Assembly (NCBI RefSeq): GCF_012958305.1 | Contig: NZ_JABBYO010000006.1 | Coordinates: 1 to 64,000, forward strand | DNA from: Tautonia rosea | GTDB taxonomy: Bacteria; Planctomycetota; Planctomycetia; Isosphaerales; Isosphaeraceae | DNA length: 64,000 nucleotides | Direction of reading: 5' to 3' | Shown here: one piece after another, positions 25,911-35,608 of the stretch | Layout of the letters: each line of letters starts with the position of its first letter | Numbering within the stretch: the first letter of the stretch is position 1 | Translations under genes and position numbers: made by a program | The notes under the pieces: model-generated | Database searches by the model: none | What the model saw: the letters and a program-made list of their open reading frames with translations, nothing else | Told to the model about the DNA's origin: nothing

Positions 25911-27464
25911 ATGCCCAGCACGTCGAGCTTGCGGAGCCCCGTCCGACCCCCTCGCCCCCCCGCGGCCCTGCCGTCGGATTGGGATCAGGATCTGTCCGCC
26001 GCCCCCCTCGCCCCCCCTGTCGCGGTCCATGAGGCCCCCCCCTCGGCCCAGGCCTCGAACTCGCGACGAATGGCCTCGAACTTCGCCGCCCTGAGCGCGG
26101 CCGAGATCGCGTGCCGGGCCATCTCGATGGTCGTCACCCTGGCCCTGGCCCAGCGGCTCGGCCGGGAAGGCTACGGCCGGATCGAGTTCGCCTTCAATGT
26201 GGTCTTCTGGCTCGTCCTGCTCGTCCGGGAAGGGCTCGACGTCATTGCCACCCGAGAGATCGCCCGCCACCCCCGCCTCATCCGCCCGCTGGTCAACCAC
26301 ATCCTGGCCATCCGGGGGTGCCTGGCCGTCGCCCTGCTCACCGGCCTCGTCGCTGTCGGTTGGTTCGCCTTCTCCGAGCCTTCGGAGTGGCTGCTCCTGT
26401 CCCTCTACGGCCTGATGCTCCTGTCCACCGCCATCGGCCTCGACTTCGTCTACCGAGGGCTGGAGCGGATGACCCTGGTCGCCGTCTCGCTCCTGATCCG
26501 GACGGCCATCTACGCCCTTGGCGTCGGCCTTTGGGTCACCGACATCACCCGGATCGAGTGGGTGCCGATCTGCCTCGTGGCCGGAGAACTCTGCGGGATC
26601 GCCCTGGTCTGGGCCTGCTACCTGCGATCCTTCGGCCCCCCTCGCCTGACCCTCCGGGGCACTCGGGCCTTGCGGACGATCCTCCGACGTGGAAGGCCGG
26701 TCTACGTCATCCAGGTCTCTCAGGCCGTCATCGGCTCGGCTGACCTGCTGATCGTCGGCCTGCTCAGCCAGTGGGCCGACGTCGGCCTCTACGGCGCTCC
26801 TCACCGGGTCGTGGCCGCCATCCTGACCTTCGGGATCATCTTCCGCCAGGTCGTCTTCCCCATGCTCGCCCGATGCTGGCGATCCTCTCCCGCCGAAGGC
26901 CAGGCGGCGCTCGACGGGATGGTCCGGGCCTTGATGCTCGGCCTCGTACCTGTGGCCGTCGGGGCAACTGTGCTGGCCGACCCCTTGATCGGCCTCTTGC
27001 TCGGCCCCGAGTATGCCGGGGCGGGGCTCCTGCTCGCCGTCGGGGCCTGGCGGATCCCGCTCTTGACCCTGGCCTTCCTCTACCAGTCGGCCCTGATCGC
27101 CCTGAATCGCGAGGCGGCCGGTGTTCGAATGCTGATCGGGGCCGCCGTCCTGATCGGCCCGTTGACGGCGGTCTTCCGCCTCCAGTTCGGCCTCGTCGGC
27201 GCGGCCGAGGCGGTCCTGATCGTCGCGTCCTTGCTGACCCTTGCCGGGTATCGCCGCCTGCGGGCCGAGGGCCGAGCACCGGCCTGGCACCATCACCTCG
27301 GCCCTCCGCTGCTGGCCTCGCTGATGATGGTGCCGGTCTGCCTGGTGCTGGCCCTGTGGCACGTGGTTCCCGCGGTCCTCGGCGGCGCGGCCGTTTACCT
27401 CGGGACCCTGGTGCTGCTCAACGCCCTCCCCATGACCGAGCTTCGATGCCTGCTCCGACGCTGA
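25911..27464 (+). CDS. Polysaccharide flippase (Wzx/MATE-like)
   Basis: A 517-residue membrane protein of the oligosaccharide flippase type, with 12-14 hydrophobic segments. It opens with LSAAEIACRAISMVVTLALAQ and GREGYGRIEFAFNVVFWLVL, features of polysaccharide biosynthesis proteins that flip lipid-linked sugars across the inner membrane. The first 55 residues before the first TM are Pro/Ala/Ser rich and probably cytosolic. ATG at 25911, GTG at 25899 and ATG at 26070 are all possible; none has a strong ribosome site. No glycosyltransferase or polymerase gene is nearby, so the exported glycan is unknown. Confidence 0.88.
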   Translation: MPSTSSLRSPVRPPRPPAALPSDWDQDLSAAPLAPPVAVHEAPPSAQASNSRRMASNFAALSAAEIACRAISMVVTLALAQRLGREGYGRIEFAFNVVFWLVLLVREGLDVIATREIARHPRLIRPLVNHILAIRGCLAVALLTGLVAVGWFAFSEPSEWLLLSLYGLMLLSTAIGLDFVYRGLERMTLVAVSLLIRTAIYALGVGLWVTDITRIEWVPICLVAGELCGIALVWACYLRSFGPPRLTLRGTRALRTILRRGRPVYVIQVSQAVIGSADLLIVGLLSQWADVGLYGAPHRVVAAILTFGIIFRQVVFPMLARCWRSSPAEGQAALDGMVRALMLGLVPVAVGATVLADPLIGLLLGPEYAGAGLLLAVGAWRIPLLTLAFLYQSALIALNREAAGVRMLIGAAVLIGPLTAVFRLQFGLVGAAEAVLIVASLLTLAGYRRLRAEGRAPAWHHHLGPPLLASLMMVPVCLVLALWHVVPAVLGGAAVYLGTLVLLNALPMTELRCLLRR

Positions 27465-27507
27465 GCGGAACCGGCATCGAGCCGACCACGGTGGCGGTTA
27501 CCGCGAC

Positions 27508-28074
27508 TCAGGCCACGCGGTCCTCTCGTCGTCGTCGATGACGGACGAACAGCCCAACCGCCAGCCCTCCCATGCCCATCATGCCGAGCGTAGAGGGCTC
27601 AGGAATCGCGAGCACCTGACCTCGGATCTCGCCGGCCGGGTTCAGCGCGGTATGGATATTGACATACCAGAGGCCGGCGATCAGTTGATCGGCCTGGGCA
27701 CTGGTGATGGTGGTCGAGCCAATCAACTGGCCGGAGGCCGGTTGCGGCAAAGGGACACCGCTCGGTCCGCCGGCCAGCCAGACTTGAACTCCGGCGGTGA
27801 CTCCCGGACCTGCCGGGCCGTGCAGGTGGGCGCCCGGCGCGACGATCGGCCCAGTGAGCCCCTCGTACTCAATGTCCCACGACAGCAAGAGCGACGTCGT
27901 GTCGAGCTTCAGAATTCCGCTCCCTTTCGGATCAAAACCCGAAGGAATGTTAGGAGTCGGCACCTCCTGCAAGGTGTCGAGCGTGGTGGTGAAGGTGATT
28001 GTTGACGCCCCGGCCAACGGTGCAATCACGATGGAAAGAACAAGAGCAAAGAATGCTTGGTGAACAATCTTCAT
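27508..28074 (-). CDS. CHRD-domain PEP-CTERM surface protein
   Basis: A 188-residue exported protein. Residues 1-23 are a signal peptide (ending PLAGAS). A CHRD domain (about 25-155) shows the typical LDTLQEVPTPN start, GAHLHGPAGPGVTAGVQVWL and ending AGLWYVNIHTALNPAGEIRGQV. A PEP-CTERM tag follows: IPEPSTLGMMGMGGLAVGLFVRHRRRR. CHRD domains are found in extracellular proteins of uncertain role. It is convergent with the flippase and divergent from the thioredoxin-like gene. Confidence 0.94.
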   Translation of the reverse strand: MKIVHQAFFALVLSIVIAPLAGASTITFTTTLDTLQEVPTPNIPSGFDPKGSGILKLDTTSLLLSWDIEYEGLTGPIVAPGAHLHGPAGPGVTAGVQVWLAGGPSGVPLPQPASGQLIGSTTITSAQADQLIAGLWYVNIHTALNPAGEIRGQVLAIPEPSTLGMMGMGGLAVGLFVRHRRRREDRVA

Positions 28075-28357
28075 GGAAGATCCTCGAAATCCTTGATGAC
28101 TTTATCCCTGGCTTCCTTCACAAGGCGGCACTGATTGTAGACCCGCGTTCGCAGTTCGGCCAGCACCAAGATTCGCTCGGGTCGTGATTGCGCGAGCAAC
28201 GGACCTCGACACCTACCGCGGTTTCGTGGTCTTCGAGGCCCAGACCTACCGCTCACCCTTGCTTCGCGTTACTCTGAACACCCCGGATGGATGGAACTCG
28301 CAAAGAGGCCGATCCGGCCTGCATCGATGGAACCCGCAAGCCGAAGGAGCAACTCCC

Positions 28358-28939
28358 GTGGCCCTGACTCCCTCGACCATGCTCCCCCTGGGCACCCCTG
28401 CCCCCGACTTCGCCCTGCCCGATACCGACGGCCAGACCGTCCAACTGAGCGACTTCAAGGATGCCCCCGCCCTCGTCGTGGCCTTCATTTGCAACCACTG
28501 CCCGTATGTCAAACATATTCGAGACTCCTTGCGAGACGTGGCCAAGGAACTGCAATCGAACGGGGTTGCCGTCGTCGGCATCAGCTCCAACGACACCACG
28601 TCTCACCCCGACGACGCTCCCGAGAAGATGCGAGAGGAGAAGGATTCGGTCGGATACACGTTTCCTTATCTCTACGACGAAACGCAGAAGGTGGCCAAGG
28701 CCTACAAGGCCGCCTGCACGCCCGACTTCTACGTCTTTGACCGCTCCCATGCCCTCGTCTATCGCGGCCAGTTCGATGACAGCCGGCCTGGAAACGACAT
28801 CCCCCTGACCGGCAAGGACCTGAAGGCCGCCGTCGATGCCGTTCTCTCCGGCCAGCCCGTCCCAGCCGAGCAGAAGCCGAGCATCGGCTGCAACATCAAG
28901 TGGAAACCCGGCAACGAACCCGAATATTTCAAAGGCTGA
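28358..28939 (+). CDS. Thioredoxin-fold (AhpC/TSA-type) protein with CxxC
   Basis: A 193-residue cytosolic redoxin of the family often annotated thioredoxin family protein or alkyl hydroperoxide reductase-like. Residues about 10-35 (LGTPAPDFALPDTDGQTVQL) are the AhpC/TSA opening, and the active site is CNHCPYV at about residue 47, a CxxC pair rather than a single peroxidatic Cys. The GTG start is chosen because AAGGAG lies 9 bases upstream. The sulfatase gene begins 45 bases downstream on the same strand, so the two may be co-transcribed. Confidence 0.9.
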   Translation: MALTPSTMLPLGTPAPDFALPDTDGQTVQLSDFKDAPALVVAFICNHCPYVKHIRDSLRDVAKELQSNGVAVVGISSNDTTSHPDDAPEKMREEKDSVGYTFPYLYDETQKVAKAYKAACTPDFYVFDRSHALVYRGQFDDSRPGNDIPLTGKDLKAAVDAVLSGQPVPAEQKPSIGCNIKWKPGNEPEYFKG

Positions 28940-28983
28940 GTCCTGGTATGACTGAAAACATCAAAAAGTAGGAGTTTTTGTTT

Positions 28984-30375
28984 ATGATGTGCCGAGTTGT
29001 CGTGCTGCTGGGCATGATCGGTTCGATGGCGACGGCGGCAGAGGCCGCCGGGGATCGGCCGCCGAACGTCGTGCTGTTCCTGATCGACGACCTGGGATGG
29101 ACCGACCTCGCATGTTTCGGCAGCGATCTGTACGAGACGCCGAACGTCGATCGCCTGGCCCGCGAAGGGATGTCCTTCACTGACGCCTACGCCGCCTGCA
29201 CCGTCTGCTCCCCCACCCGAGCGGCCGTCATGACAGGCAAGTACCCGGCCCGCCTGCGCGTGACCGACTGGATTCACGGTCACAAACGCCCGTTTGCGAA
29301 GCTGGCCATCCCCGAGTGGACCGAGTTTCTCTCGCACGATGAGACGACGATGGCCGAGGCCCTAAAACCACTCGGATATGCCTCGGTGAGCATTGGGAAA
29401 TGGCACCTCGGCGACGAGCCGGAGCAGTGGCCGACGCATCACGGGTTCGACCGCAACATTGCCGGCTATGGCCGGGGTCAGCCGCCGTCGTACTTCGCAC
29501 CGTACAACATCCCCACTCTGGAGGAGGGCCCCGACGGGGAAGACCTGACCGATCGCTTGGCCGAGGAGGCGGTGCAGTTTATAAAAGAGCACAAAGATCA
29601 GCCGTTCTTGGTCTACATGCCCCATTACGCGGTCCATACCCCGCTCCAGGCCAAGCAGGAGCTGGTTGAGTATTACCGGGCGAAGCTCACCCCAGACTTG
29701 CGGCAGACGAACCCCACGTATGCGGCGATGGTGCACACGATGGACGAGGCGATCGGCCGGGTGGTGGGGGCGATCGATGAGCTGGGGCTCGCCGAGGAGA
29801 CGCTCATCATCTTCACCTCCGACAACGGCGGCCTGACCCTGCGCGACATTACGGACAACGCTCCGCTTCGGGCCGGGAAGGGGTCGGCCTACGAGGGAGG
29901 GGTCCGCGTTCCCCTGATCGTCCGCTGGCCGGGGACGGTCCCCCCCGGAACCTCCTGCGATGAGCCGGTCATCAGCAACGACCTGTTCGCCACGGCGCTC
30001 GACGTGGCCGGGGCTGAGGGGGTCGCGGCCTTGCCCGACGCCCAATCCCTGGTCTCCTTGCTCCGCGATCCCGAGGCCTCCCTCGACCGCGACGCCCTGT
30101 ACTGGCACTACCCGCACTATCATCCCGGCGGCGCGACGCCTTACTCGGCCATCCGGGCCCGCGACTGGAAGCTGATCGAGTTCTTCGAGGCCGATCGGGT
30201 CGAGCTGTACCACCTGGCGGAAGATATCGGCGAATCCAGGGATCTTGCGGAATCGATGCCCGAGAAGGCGGCCGAGCTGGCCGAGCGGCTCGCCCTGTGG
30301 CGGGCCGAAGTCAACGCACAGTTTCCTCGGCCGAACCCGGATTACGACCCCGATCGAGCAGCCCAGACGCGGTGA
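28984..30375 (+). CDS. Exported sulfatase
   Basis: A 463-residue type I sulfatase, hydrolysing sulfate esters, probably of sulfated polysaccharides. A short signal peptide (residues 1-23, ending AAEAAG) precedes the metal motif FLIDDLGWTDL. The maturation motif CSPTR puts the formylglycine precursor at C75, so an anaerobic or FGE-type activator is needed. Later ligands include GKWHLG and FTSDNGG. The start is ATG at 28984 or 28987, after GTAGGAG. It ends 26 bases before a bidirectional terminator. Confidence 0.95.
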   Translation: MMCRVVVLLGMIGSMATAAEAAGDRPPNVVLFLIDDLGWTDLACFGSDLYETPNVDRLAREGMSFTDAYAACTVCSPTRAAVMTGKYPARLRVTDWIHGHKRPFAKLAIPEWTEFLSHDETTMAEALKPLGYASVSIGKWHLGDEPEQWPTHHGFDRNIAGYGRGQPPSYFAPYNIPTLEEGPDGEDLTDRLAEEAVQFIKEHKDQPFLVYMPHYAVHTPLQAKQELVEYYRAKLTPDLRQTNPTYAAMVHTMDEAIGRVVGAIDELGLAEETLIIFTSDNGGLTLRDITDNAPLRAGKGSAYEGGVRVPLIVRWPGTVPPGTSCDEPVISNDLFATALDVAGAEGVAALPDAQSLVSLLRDPEASLDRDALYWHYPHYHPGGATPYSAIRARDWKLIEFFEADRVELYHLAEDIGESRDLAESMPEKAAELAERLALWRAEVNAQFPRPNPDYDPDRAAQTR

Positions 30376-30400
30376 TCACTCGATGCGGTGGAGTCAGAAT

Positions 30401-30444
30401 CCCGAGCGAATCTTGATCGAATCACGAATCAGGATTCGCTCGGG
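30401..30444. terminator. Bidirectional terminator hairpin
   Basis: CCCGAGCGAATC (30401-30412) pairs perfectly with GATTCGCTCGGG (30433-30444), loop 20 nt, between the convergent sulfatase (ends 30375) and MscS-type gene (ends 30454). Confidence 0.78.
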
Positions 30445-30453
30445 TGCTCGGGA

Positions 30454-32700
30454 TCAGACTGGGTGCTCGCTGGGGGTGTGCCCGTTGTCGCTGCCGAGGG
30501 TTGGCTCGACGGAGACGGAAAAGCGGCTGAGGGCAGGGTCGTCGGTCCGATGGTAGACGGTCCGGTGGGGGAACGGGATCTCAATGCCCAGCTCGTCAAA
30601 ACGGTTCTTCATGCGTCGAAGCAACTCGCGCTTCACGACCCACTGTTGCAGAGGGCGTGTCTTGATGAAGAACTTGATCATCACCGCCGAGTCGGCAAAG
30701 CCGTCGACGCCGAGCATGGTCGGGTCTTCCAGGATCAAGGGGCGGAACTTCGGGTCCCGGCGAAGTTCCTTGCCCAGTTCGAGGATGACCTCCATGACGT
30801 GGTCCACATTCTCCTTGTACGCCACGCCGATGTCGAACAGGGCACGCGACCAGCCGTGGGTCATGTTGATGACCGAGGTGATCTGACCGTTGGGAATGAA
30901 GTGCAAGTTTCCCTCGATGTCTCGGAGTGCCGTCATCCGCAGGGTGATGCGCTCGACCTGCCCGGAATGCTCGTTAATCCGAACCACGTCGTTGAGCTTG
31001 TACTGATTTTCAAGCAGAATCATGAAACCATAAAAGAAATCGGAGACCAGATTCTGAGCCCCGAAACTGATCGCCAGGCCGAGCACGGCGGCACCGCCGA
31101 GTAGCGGGGCGATGGGCACGCCTGCGTAGTCGAGGGCCATCAGGCCCGCTCCGATGATGATGATGGCCGAGGAGGCGTTTTCGAAGACACTGACGAGGGT
31201 CCGGGACCGGTCTTCCCGCTCGGCCAGTGATCCTCGGTTGCTCCGCTGCGCCATGAGCGAGGCCACCCGGCTGCCGAAGCGATTGATGATCCAGATCAAG
31301 AACGAGGCAAGCACGAGGATAATGAGAATTCCCGGCCCTCGCTCGACGAGCCATCGAGAGATGTTCTGCAAGGAGAAAGGGTTGGTTGTTTCTCGGAGGG
31401 TGGCCTGAGCCACTTCGAGCGCCAGGCGGGCCTCGGCGGCTTCTCGGGTGACGGCCTCGCGTGCCTCGCTGATCAGGGCGCGTTCTTCGTGGACCTCTTC
31501 GAGCCGAGCCGTGCGATCGCGGACCTCGGCCGTGGCCTCCATGACGGCCTTGTCGGCCTCGGCGATGCGGCTGCGGAGCGCTTGAAGCGCTTCGCGAGGA
31601 GCGCCGTTGAATGACTTCTCACGGAACTCCTCGGACAGAACGTTCCGGGTTTCCCGAGCGTTGTCGGCCTTGCGTTGGGCGGTGGCGAGCTGCTCTCGGG
31701 TGGAGGCGATTTTGCGGTTGATCAGGTCCAGGCGTTCGTCGAGCGACTGGGATCGGCGTTCGGCCTTGGCGGCGACGTCGGCTCGGGTTTCGACCTCCTT
31801 CTGAGCCTTGGCCACCTCTTCCCGAACGGGGGGGGCGGGGGTCGGCTGGGCCTCCTGTGTGGAAGTAATGGAGGGAATGCCGGGCAGGGTTGGGGTGAGG
31901 GCCGGCTCGGCGGGCGCGGGCTCGGTGGCCTCGGGCTCGGCTGAGGGGGCCGGGGTCTCGGCGGCCGGTGGGGCGTCGGCCGGTGGGGCGTCGGCCGGTG
32001 GGGAAGGCTCCTCGGCCGGTTCGTCCCCAGGCGGCTCTGGTTCGTCGCCCAGCAGCTCTCGAAGCCGCTGTTCGTCCGATTCGATCGCTTTCGAAAGGAT
32101 GTCGACCTGTTCCTTGGCGGCCTTACGCTCGCGGACTTCCAGCTCGAAGCGGTCCTTGGCCAGATCGCGGCGGCGGGCCAGGTCGTCTCGCTCGGACTGG
32201 AGCTTGGCGGCCGTCTCGGTCTCTCCGGCATTGAGGGCGGCTTGCAGGGCCTCCTCGGTTTTCTTGAACTGTTCGTCGAGCTGGTTGAACTCACGCTCGG
32301 CGCGCGAGTAGTCCGAATCGGGGCGGTCCTCGATCAGCGTTTTCTGCTTCGCCAGTTCCTCGCGATTGGTGCGGAGCAGGCGCTCCAACCGAGCGATCAG
32401 CTCGGCATCATCGGTCTGGAATCCCGTCGGGACAAGCTCCGGATTCTCGACGGAATCCGCCGACGGCGCGCCCGCCACCGCGGGATCGGCCGAGGAAGGG
32501 ACGTCGGCCGGAGGATCGCTGATCGGAGCGGGGTTCACCTCAGACGCGGAATCCCTGATCTGTGGGAGAGCGTCGAGCGATGGGGCGGATGTTCCCAACC
32601 CTTCGGCCTGGGTGAAGATGACCCCGGCCACCACGACCACTCCACCGAAGGCACGGGCCGATTGATTCGGGGGTCGCGAAGAACGGCGGGTACGCGACAT
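30454..32700 (-). CDS. MscS-family mechanosensitive channel with long coiled-coil periplasmic region
   Basis: A 748-residue channel of the MscS superfamily, related in layout to MscK/MscM. Order: N-terminal signal or TM (residues 13-30), a Pro/Ala/Ser/Asp linker, a long charged coiled-coil region (about 95-420) interrupted by a Pro/Ala/Glu tract (EEPSPPADAPPADAPPAAET), two or three membrane segments (about 440-560), and the MscS beta and alpha/beta vestibule (LGLAISFGAQNLVSDFFYGFMIL pore helix, then GQVERITLRMTALRD). The ATG at 32700 is preferred over an upstream start at 32802 lacking a ribosome site. Likely role: relieving turgor on hypo-osmotic shock. Confidence 0.92.
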   Translation of the reverse strand: MSRTRRSSRPPNQSARAFGGVVVVAGVIFTQAEGLGTSAPSLDALPQIRDSASEVNPAPISDPPADVPSSADPAVAGAPSADSVENPELVPTGFQTDDAELIARLERLLRTNREELAKQKTLIEDRPDSDYSRAEREFNQLDEQFKKTEEALQAALNAGETETAAKLQSERDDLARRRDLAKDRFELEVRERKAAKEQVDILSKAIESDEQRLRELLGDEPEPPGDEPAEEPSPPADAPPADAPPAAETPAPSAEPEATEPAPAEPALTPTLPGIPSITSTQEAQPTPAPPVREEVAKAQKEVETRADVAAKAERRSQSLDERLDLINRKIASTREQLATAQRKADNARETRNVLSEEFREKSFNGAPREALQALRSRIAEADKAVMEATAEVRDRTARLEEVHEERALISEAREAVTREAAEARLALEVAQATLRETTNPFSLQNISRWLVERGPGILIILVLASFLIWIINRFGSRVASLMAQRSNRGSLAEREDRSRTLVSVFENASSAIIIIGAGLMALDYAGVPIAPLLGGAAVLGLAISFGAQNLVSDFFYGFMILLENQYKLNDVVRINEHSGQVERITLRMTALRDIEGNLHFIPNGQITSVINMTHGWSRALFDIGVAYKENVDHVMEVILELGKELRRDPKFRPLILEDPTMLGVDGFADSAVMIKFFIKTRPLQQWVVKRELLRRMKNRFDELGIEIPFPHRTVYHRTDDPALSRFSVSVEPTLGSDNGHTPSEHPV

Positions 32701-32938
32701 GGTGTCGGTCCTTCGGTCTGCGAGGAGGATCGAGAAGGTCGAACGGCTCGGCCTGGCCCGGCGTTCGAAGACGAGCGATCGGTCGGAGCGCCAAAGGAAC
32801 ATCCGTGGCCGAATCCAGAACGATCAATCGTCTCGCCCACTGCTCCGATAGCAGGGCAAAAACCGCGCCGAGCGGGTCGAAACGCCTTCCCAAGTGCGCC
32901 TGCCGCATCGGCCGAGCGTGTCGGTCGGGATCGTGCGA

Positions 32939-33304
32939 TCAAGCCGAGACGTGGGCGATGGCGTCGGCTTCGGAGTCGAAGATGGGGGCGACCTGGGCGA
33001 TGCCGATGATTCGGGCTCCGACCATCACATCAGGATCGAGGTTGCAAAGCGCCATCTTCCCCTGGTGCTGCTGCAGCAACCGGCCGAGGTTCAGCAAGGT
33101 GGCAAAGGCGGTACTGCTGAGGTATCGGGTGTCTTGCAAGTCGACGACGATTCGGGTCCGTTGGTGCTGCTCGACCAGTGCCCGGAGCTGCGAACCCAAC
33201 TCGACGGCGACCTCGGGATGACGAATTTCCCGAGCCTTGAGGCGAGCGACCGTGGCATGGTCCACATCCTCGGCGACGAACTGGGGCTCGAAAGCGTCGG
33301 ACAT
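32939..33304 (-). CDS. STAS-domain anti-sigma factor antagonist-like protein
   Basis: A 121-residue stand-alone STAS domain. The core RTRIVVDLQDTRYLSSTAFATLLNLGRLL carries the Ser-Ser-Thr region where partner kinases phosphorylate SpoIIAA/RsbV proteins, followed by GKMALCNLDPDVM. The start at 33304 is chosen because the conserved domain begins soon after; upstream in-frame sequence is low quality. No anti-sigma kinase or phosphatase is adjacent. The PP2C/SpoIIE phosphatase at 4059-6086 is a candidate partner elsewhere in the window, which is an inference only. Confidence 0.88.
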   Translation of the reverse strand: MSDAFEPQFVAEDVDHATVARLKAREIRHPEVAVELGSQLRALVEQHQRTRIVVDLQDTRYLSSTAFATLLNLGRLLQQHQGKMALCNLDPDVMVGARIIGIAQVAPIFDSEADAIAHVSA

Positions 33305-33564
33305 GGGGGGCGGTTCCTGCACTTCGGGGAGTGGGGAGTTCTGATGGATGGATTGAACAATCGACCGCTCTACTTTAGCCCCGAGGGTTCCGGAACGCAA
33401 CCGGCGGGGAGCCTTGCCGGGGGCTCCGGGATCTGGTAGTCCTGCATCGGTCGGATGGCAGGCGTCGGACCGGGCAAACCGGCCGATTCGCCCCCCGCGA
33501 TGCCCGTCCCGATCGTTCTCGATCGCCCGCGAAGCGCTCTCTGAACCCACGCGAGACACACGCC

Positions 33565-35463
33565 ATGACGCATCGAGCGAGCCGGCCCCCTTTGCTTGGC
33601 CTGGGAATTCTGATCGCGCTGACCCTGGGCGGTTCGGCGGCCCTGGCGGGCGGTACGAGGCCGCAGGATCGGCCGAACATCCTCTGGATTACCTGCGAGG
33701 ACATCAGCCCGAACCTCGGCTGCTATGGCGACCCCTACGCCGTGACGCCGAACCTCGACCGCCTGGCCTCAGAAGGGGTTCGGTACACGAACGCCTTCGC
33801 CCCCATCGGCGTCTGCGCCCCGGCCCGCTCGACGATCATCACGGGCATGTTCCCCCCATCGATCGGCACCCAGCACATGCGATGCGAGGGACAACTGCCC
33901 GAGGGGGTACGGTGTTATCCCGAGTTTCTGCGAGAGGCCGGGTACCATTGCACCAATAACGTCAAGACCGATTATAACTTCACTCATTCCCCCGAAACCT
34001 GGGACGAGTCGAGCAACCGTGCCACCTACCGGAATCGGGAGGAGGGGCAGCCCTTCTTCGCCATCTTCAACTTCACGAGTTGCCACGAGAGCCAGATCCG
34101 CCTTCCCGAAGCTCAGTATCAGCAGCGCGTGGCCGACTTCTCGCCCGAAGAACGGCACGACCCGGCGCGTGCTCCCGTGCCCCCCTATCATCCCGACACG
34201 CCGGCCGTCCGACGCGACTGGGCACGCTATGCCGACATGATCACCTACATGGATAAACAGGTGGGGGAAGTTCTCCAGCAACTTGAAGACGACGGTTTGG
34301 CCGACGACACCATCGTCTTCTTTTATTCCGACCACGGCGCGGGGATGCCGCGAAGTAAGCGATGGCTCTACGATTCGAGCATTCGGGTGCCCCTCATCGT
34401 CCGATTCCCGGAGAAATATGCTCACCTGGCCCCGGCTGGTCCCGGAGAGACGACCGACCGAATAATCAGCTTCGTCGACCTCGCGCCGACCGTCTTGAGC
34501 CTGGCGGGCATTGAGATTCCCGAGCAGATGCAGGGTTCGGCCTTCCTCGGCGAGCACGAGGGCGAACCACGGACCTATGTGCATGGATTCCGGGATCGGA
34601 TGGACGAGCGCTACGACCTCTTGCGGATGGTCCGCGACAAAAAATACAAATACATTCGAAACTTTCTTCCGCAAATGCCCTATTTCCACCATCAGTACAT
34701 CGGCTACATGTACGAGATGCCGACGATGCGGGACTGGCAAAACCTGGCCGATGCCGGAGCCCTCAATGGGCCTGCCGCAACCTTCATGACGCTGTCGAAG
34801 CCGGTCGAGGAACTGTACGACGTCGAGGTTGACCCGTTTGAGGTGAACAACCTGGCCCTTGATCCCGAGTACCGCGAGACGCTCGACCGCTTGCGGGCCG
34901 AGCTTCGGCGCTGGCAAACGGAGATCATCGATCTTGGCCTTTTGCACGAGGCCGACATGCGAACCCGGTTCGGCTCGGGTTCGCCGTATGATGGGGCGAG
35001 GCGCGACCAGGCGAGCTATCCGATCGACCGGATGCTCGACGCGGCCGAGCTGGCCGGTCGAGGGGACCCTTCGGACGTGGCGACCCTGGCGGCCTTGCTC
35101 GATGACGAGGACTCGGGGATTCGCTGGTGGGGGGCGACGGGCCTGGCGATTCGGGGGGCGTCGAGCCTGCCGGTATCCGGTCGCCTGGTAGCGGCGCTGG
35201 ACGACCCGAGCCCGTGGGTCCGGGTGGCCGCGGCTGATGCTCTCTGCCGGCTCGACCGGATGGACGAGGCGGTGCCAGCCTTGATCCTGGCGATGGGAGA
35301 CGCGAACGATTGGGTCCGCCTGGCGGCGATCAACGTGATGGATCGCCTCGGAGATCGGGCGGCCGGGGCCGAGCCGTCGCTCAGAGCCGCGCTCGATGAT
35401 CCCAACAATTATGTGGTCCGAGTGGCCGAACATGCGGTCGAGGCGTTCGACGACGCCGAGTGA
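33565..35463 (+). CDS. Exported sulfatase fused to HEAT repeats
   Basis: A 632-residue exported sulfatase with a C-terminal helical-repeat module. The signal peptide covers residues 1-30 (ending SAALAGG). The metal motif is ILWITCEDISPNLGCYG, and the formylglycine motif CAPAR gives C84. The catalytic domain runs to about residue 470, with YSDHGAGMPRSK as a late active-site motif. Residues about 500-632 hold three or four HEAT-type repeats (WVRVAAADALCRL, WVRLAAINVMDRLGD, YVVRVAEHAVEAF). The repeats could bind substrate or anchor the enzyme. Confidence 0.94.
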   Translation: MTHRASRPPLLGLGILIALTLGGSAALAGGTRPQDRPNILWITCEDISPNLGCYGDPYAVTPNLDRLASEGVRYTNAFAPIGVCAPARSTIITGMFPPSIGTQHMRCEGQLPEGVRCYPEFLREAGYHCTNNVKTDYNFTHSPETWDESSNRATYRNREEGQPFFAIFNFTSCHESQIRLPEAQYQQRVADFSPEERHDPARAPVPPYHPDTPAVRRDWARYADMITYMDKQVGEVLQQLEDDGLADDTIVFFYSDHGAGMPRSKRWLYDSSIRVPLIVRFPEKYAHLAPAGPGETTDRIISFVDLAPTVLSLAGIEIPEQMQGSAFLGEHEGEPRTYVHGFRDRMDERYDLLRMVRDKKYKYIRNFLPQMPYFHHQYIGYMYEMPTMRDWQNLADAGALNGPAATFMTLSKPVEELYDVEVDPFEVNNLALDPEYRETLDRLRAELRRWQTEIIDLGLLHEADMRTRFGSGSPYDGARRDQASYPIDRMLDAAELAGRGDPSDVATLAALLDDEDSGIRWWGATGLAIRGASSLPVSGRLVAALDDPSPWVRVAAADALCRLDRMDEAVPALILAMGDANDWVRLAAINVMDRLGDRAAGAEPSLRAALDDPNNYVVRVAEHAVEAFDDAE

Positions 35464-35608
35464 TCCGCTTGAGATCGAGGAATCGCCGATCCGCGATCGG
35501 GGCAAAGCGAGCCGACCCGTTTGGCGTTCTTCGAGAACGTGAGGACGGGAGCCAATCCCGATCGGATCGGTTGAAGGATTCGTGATGCGATCATCAAAAG
35601 GAACAGAG

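Noticed and set aside
25863-27362. Long minus-strand frame opposite the flippase
   Set aside because: Its product is Gln/Asp/Gly/Arg-rich and without membrane or catalytic features, whereas the plus strand has a full TM pattern.
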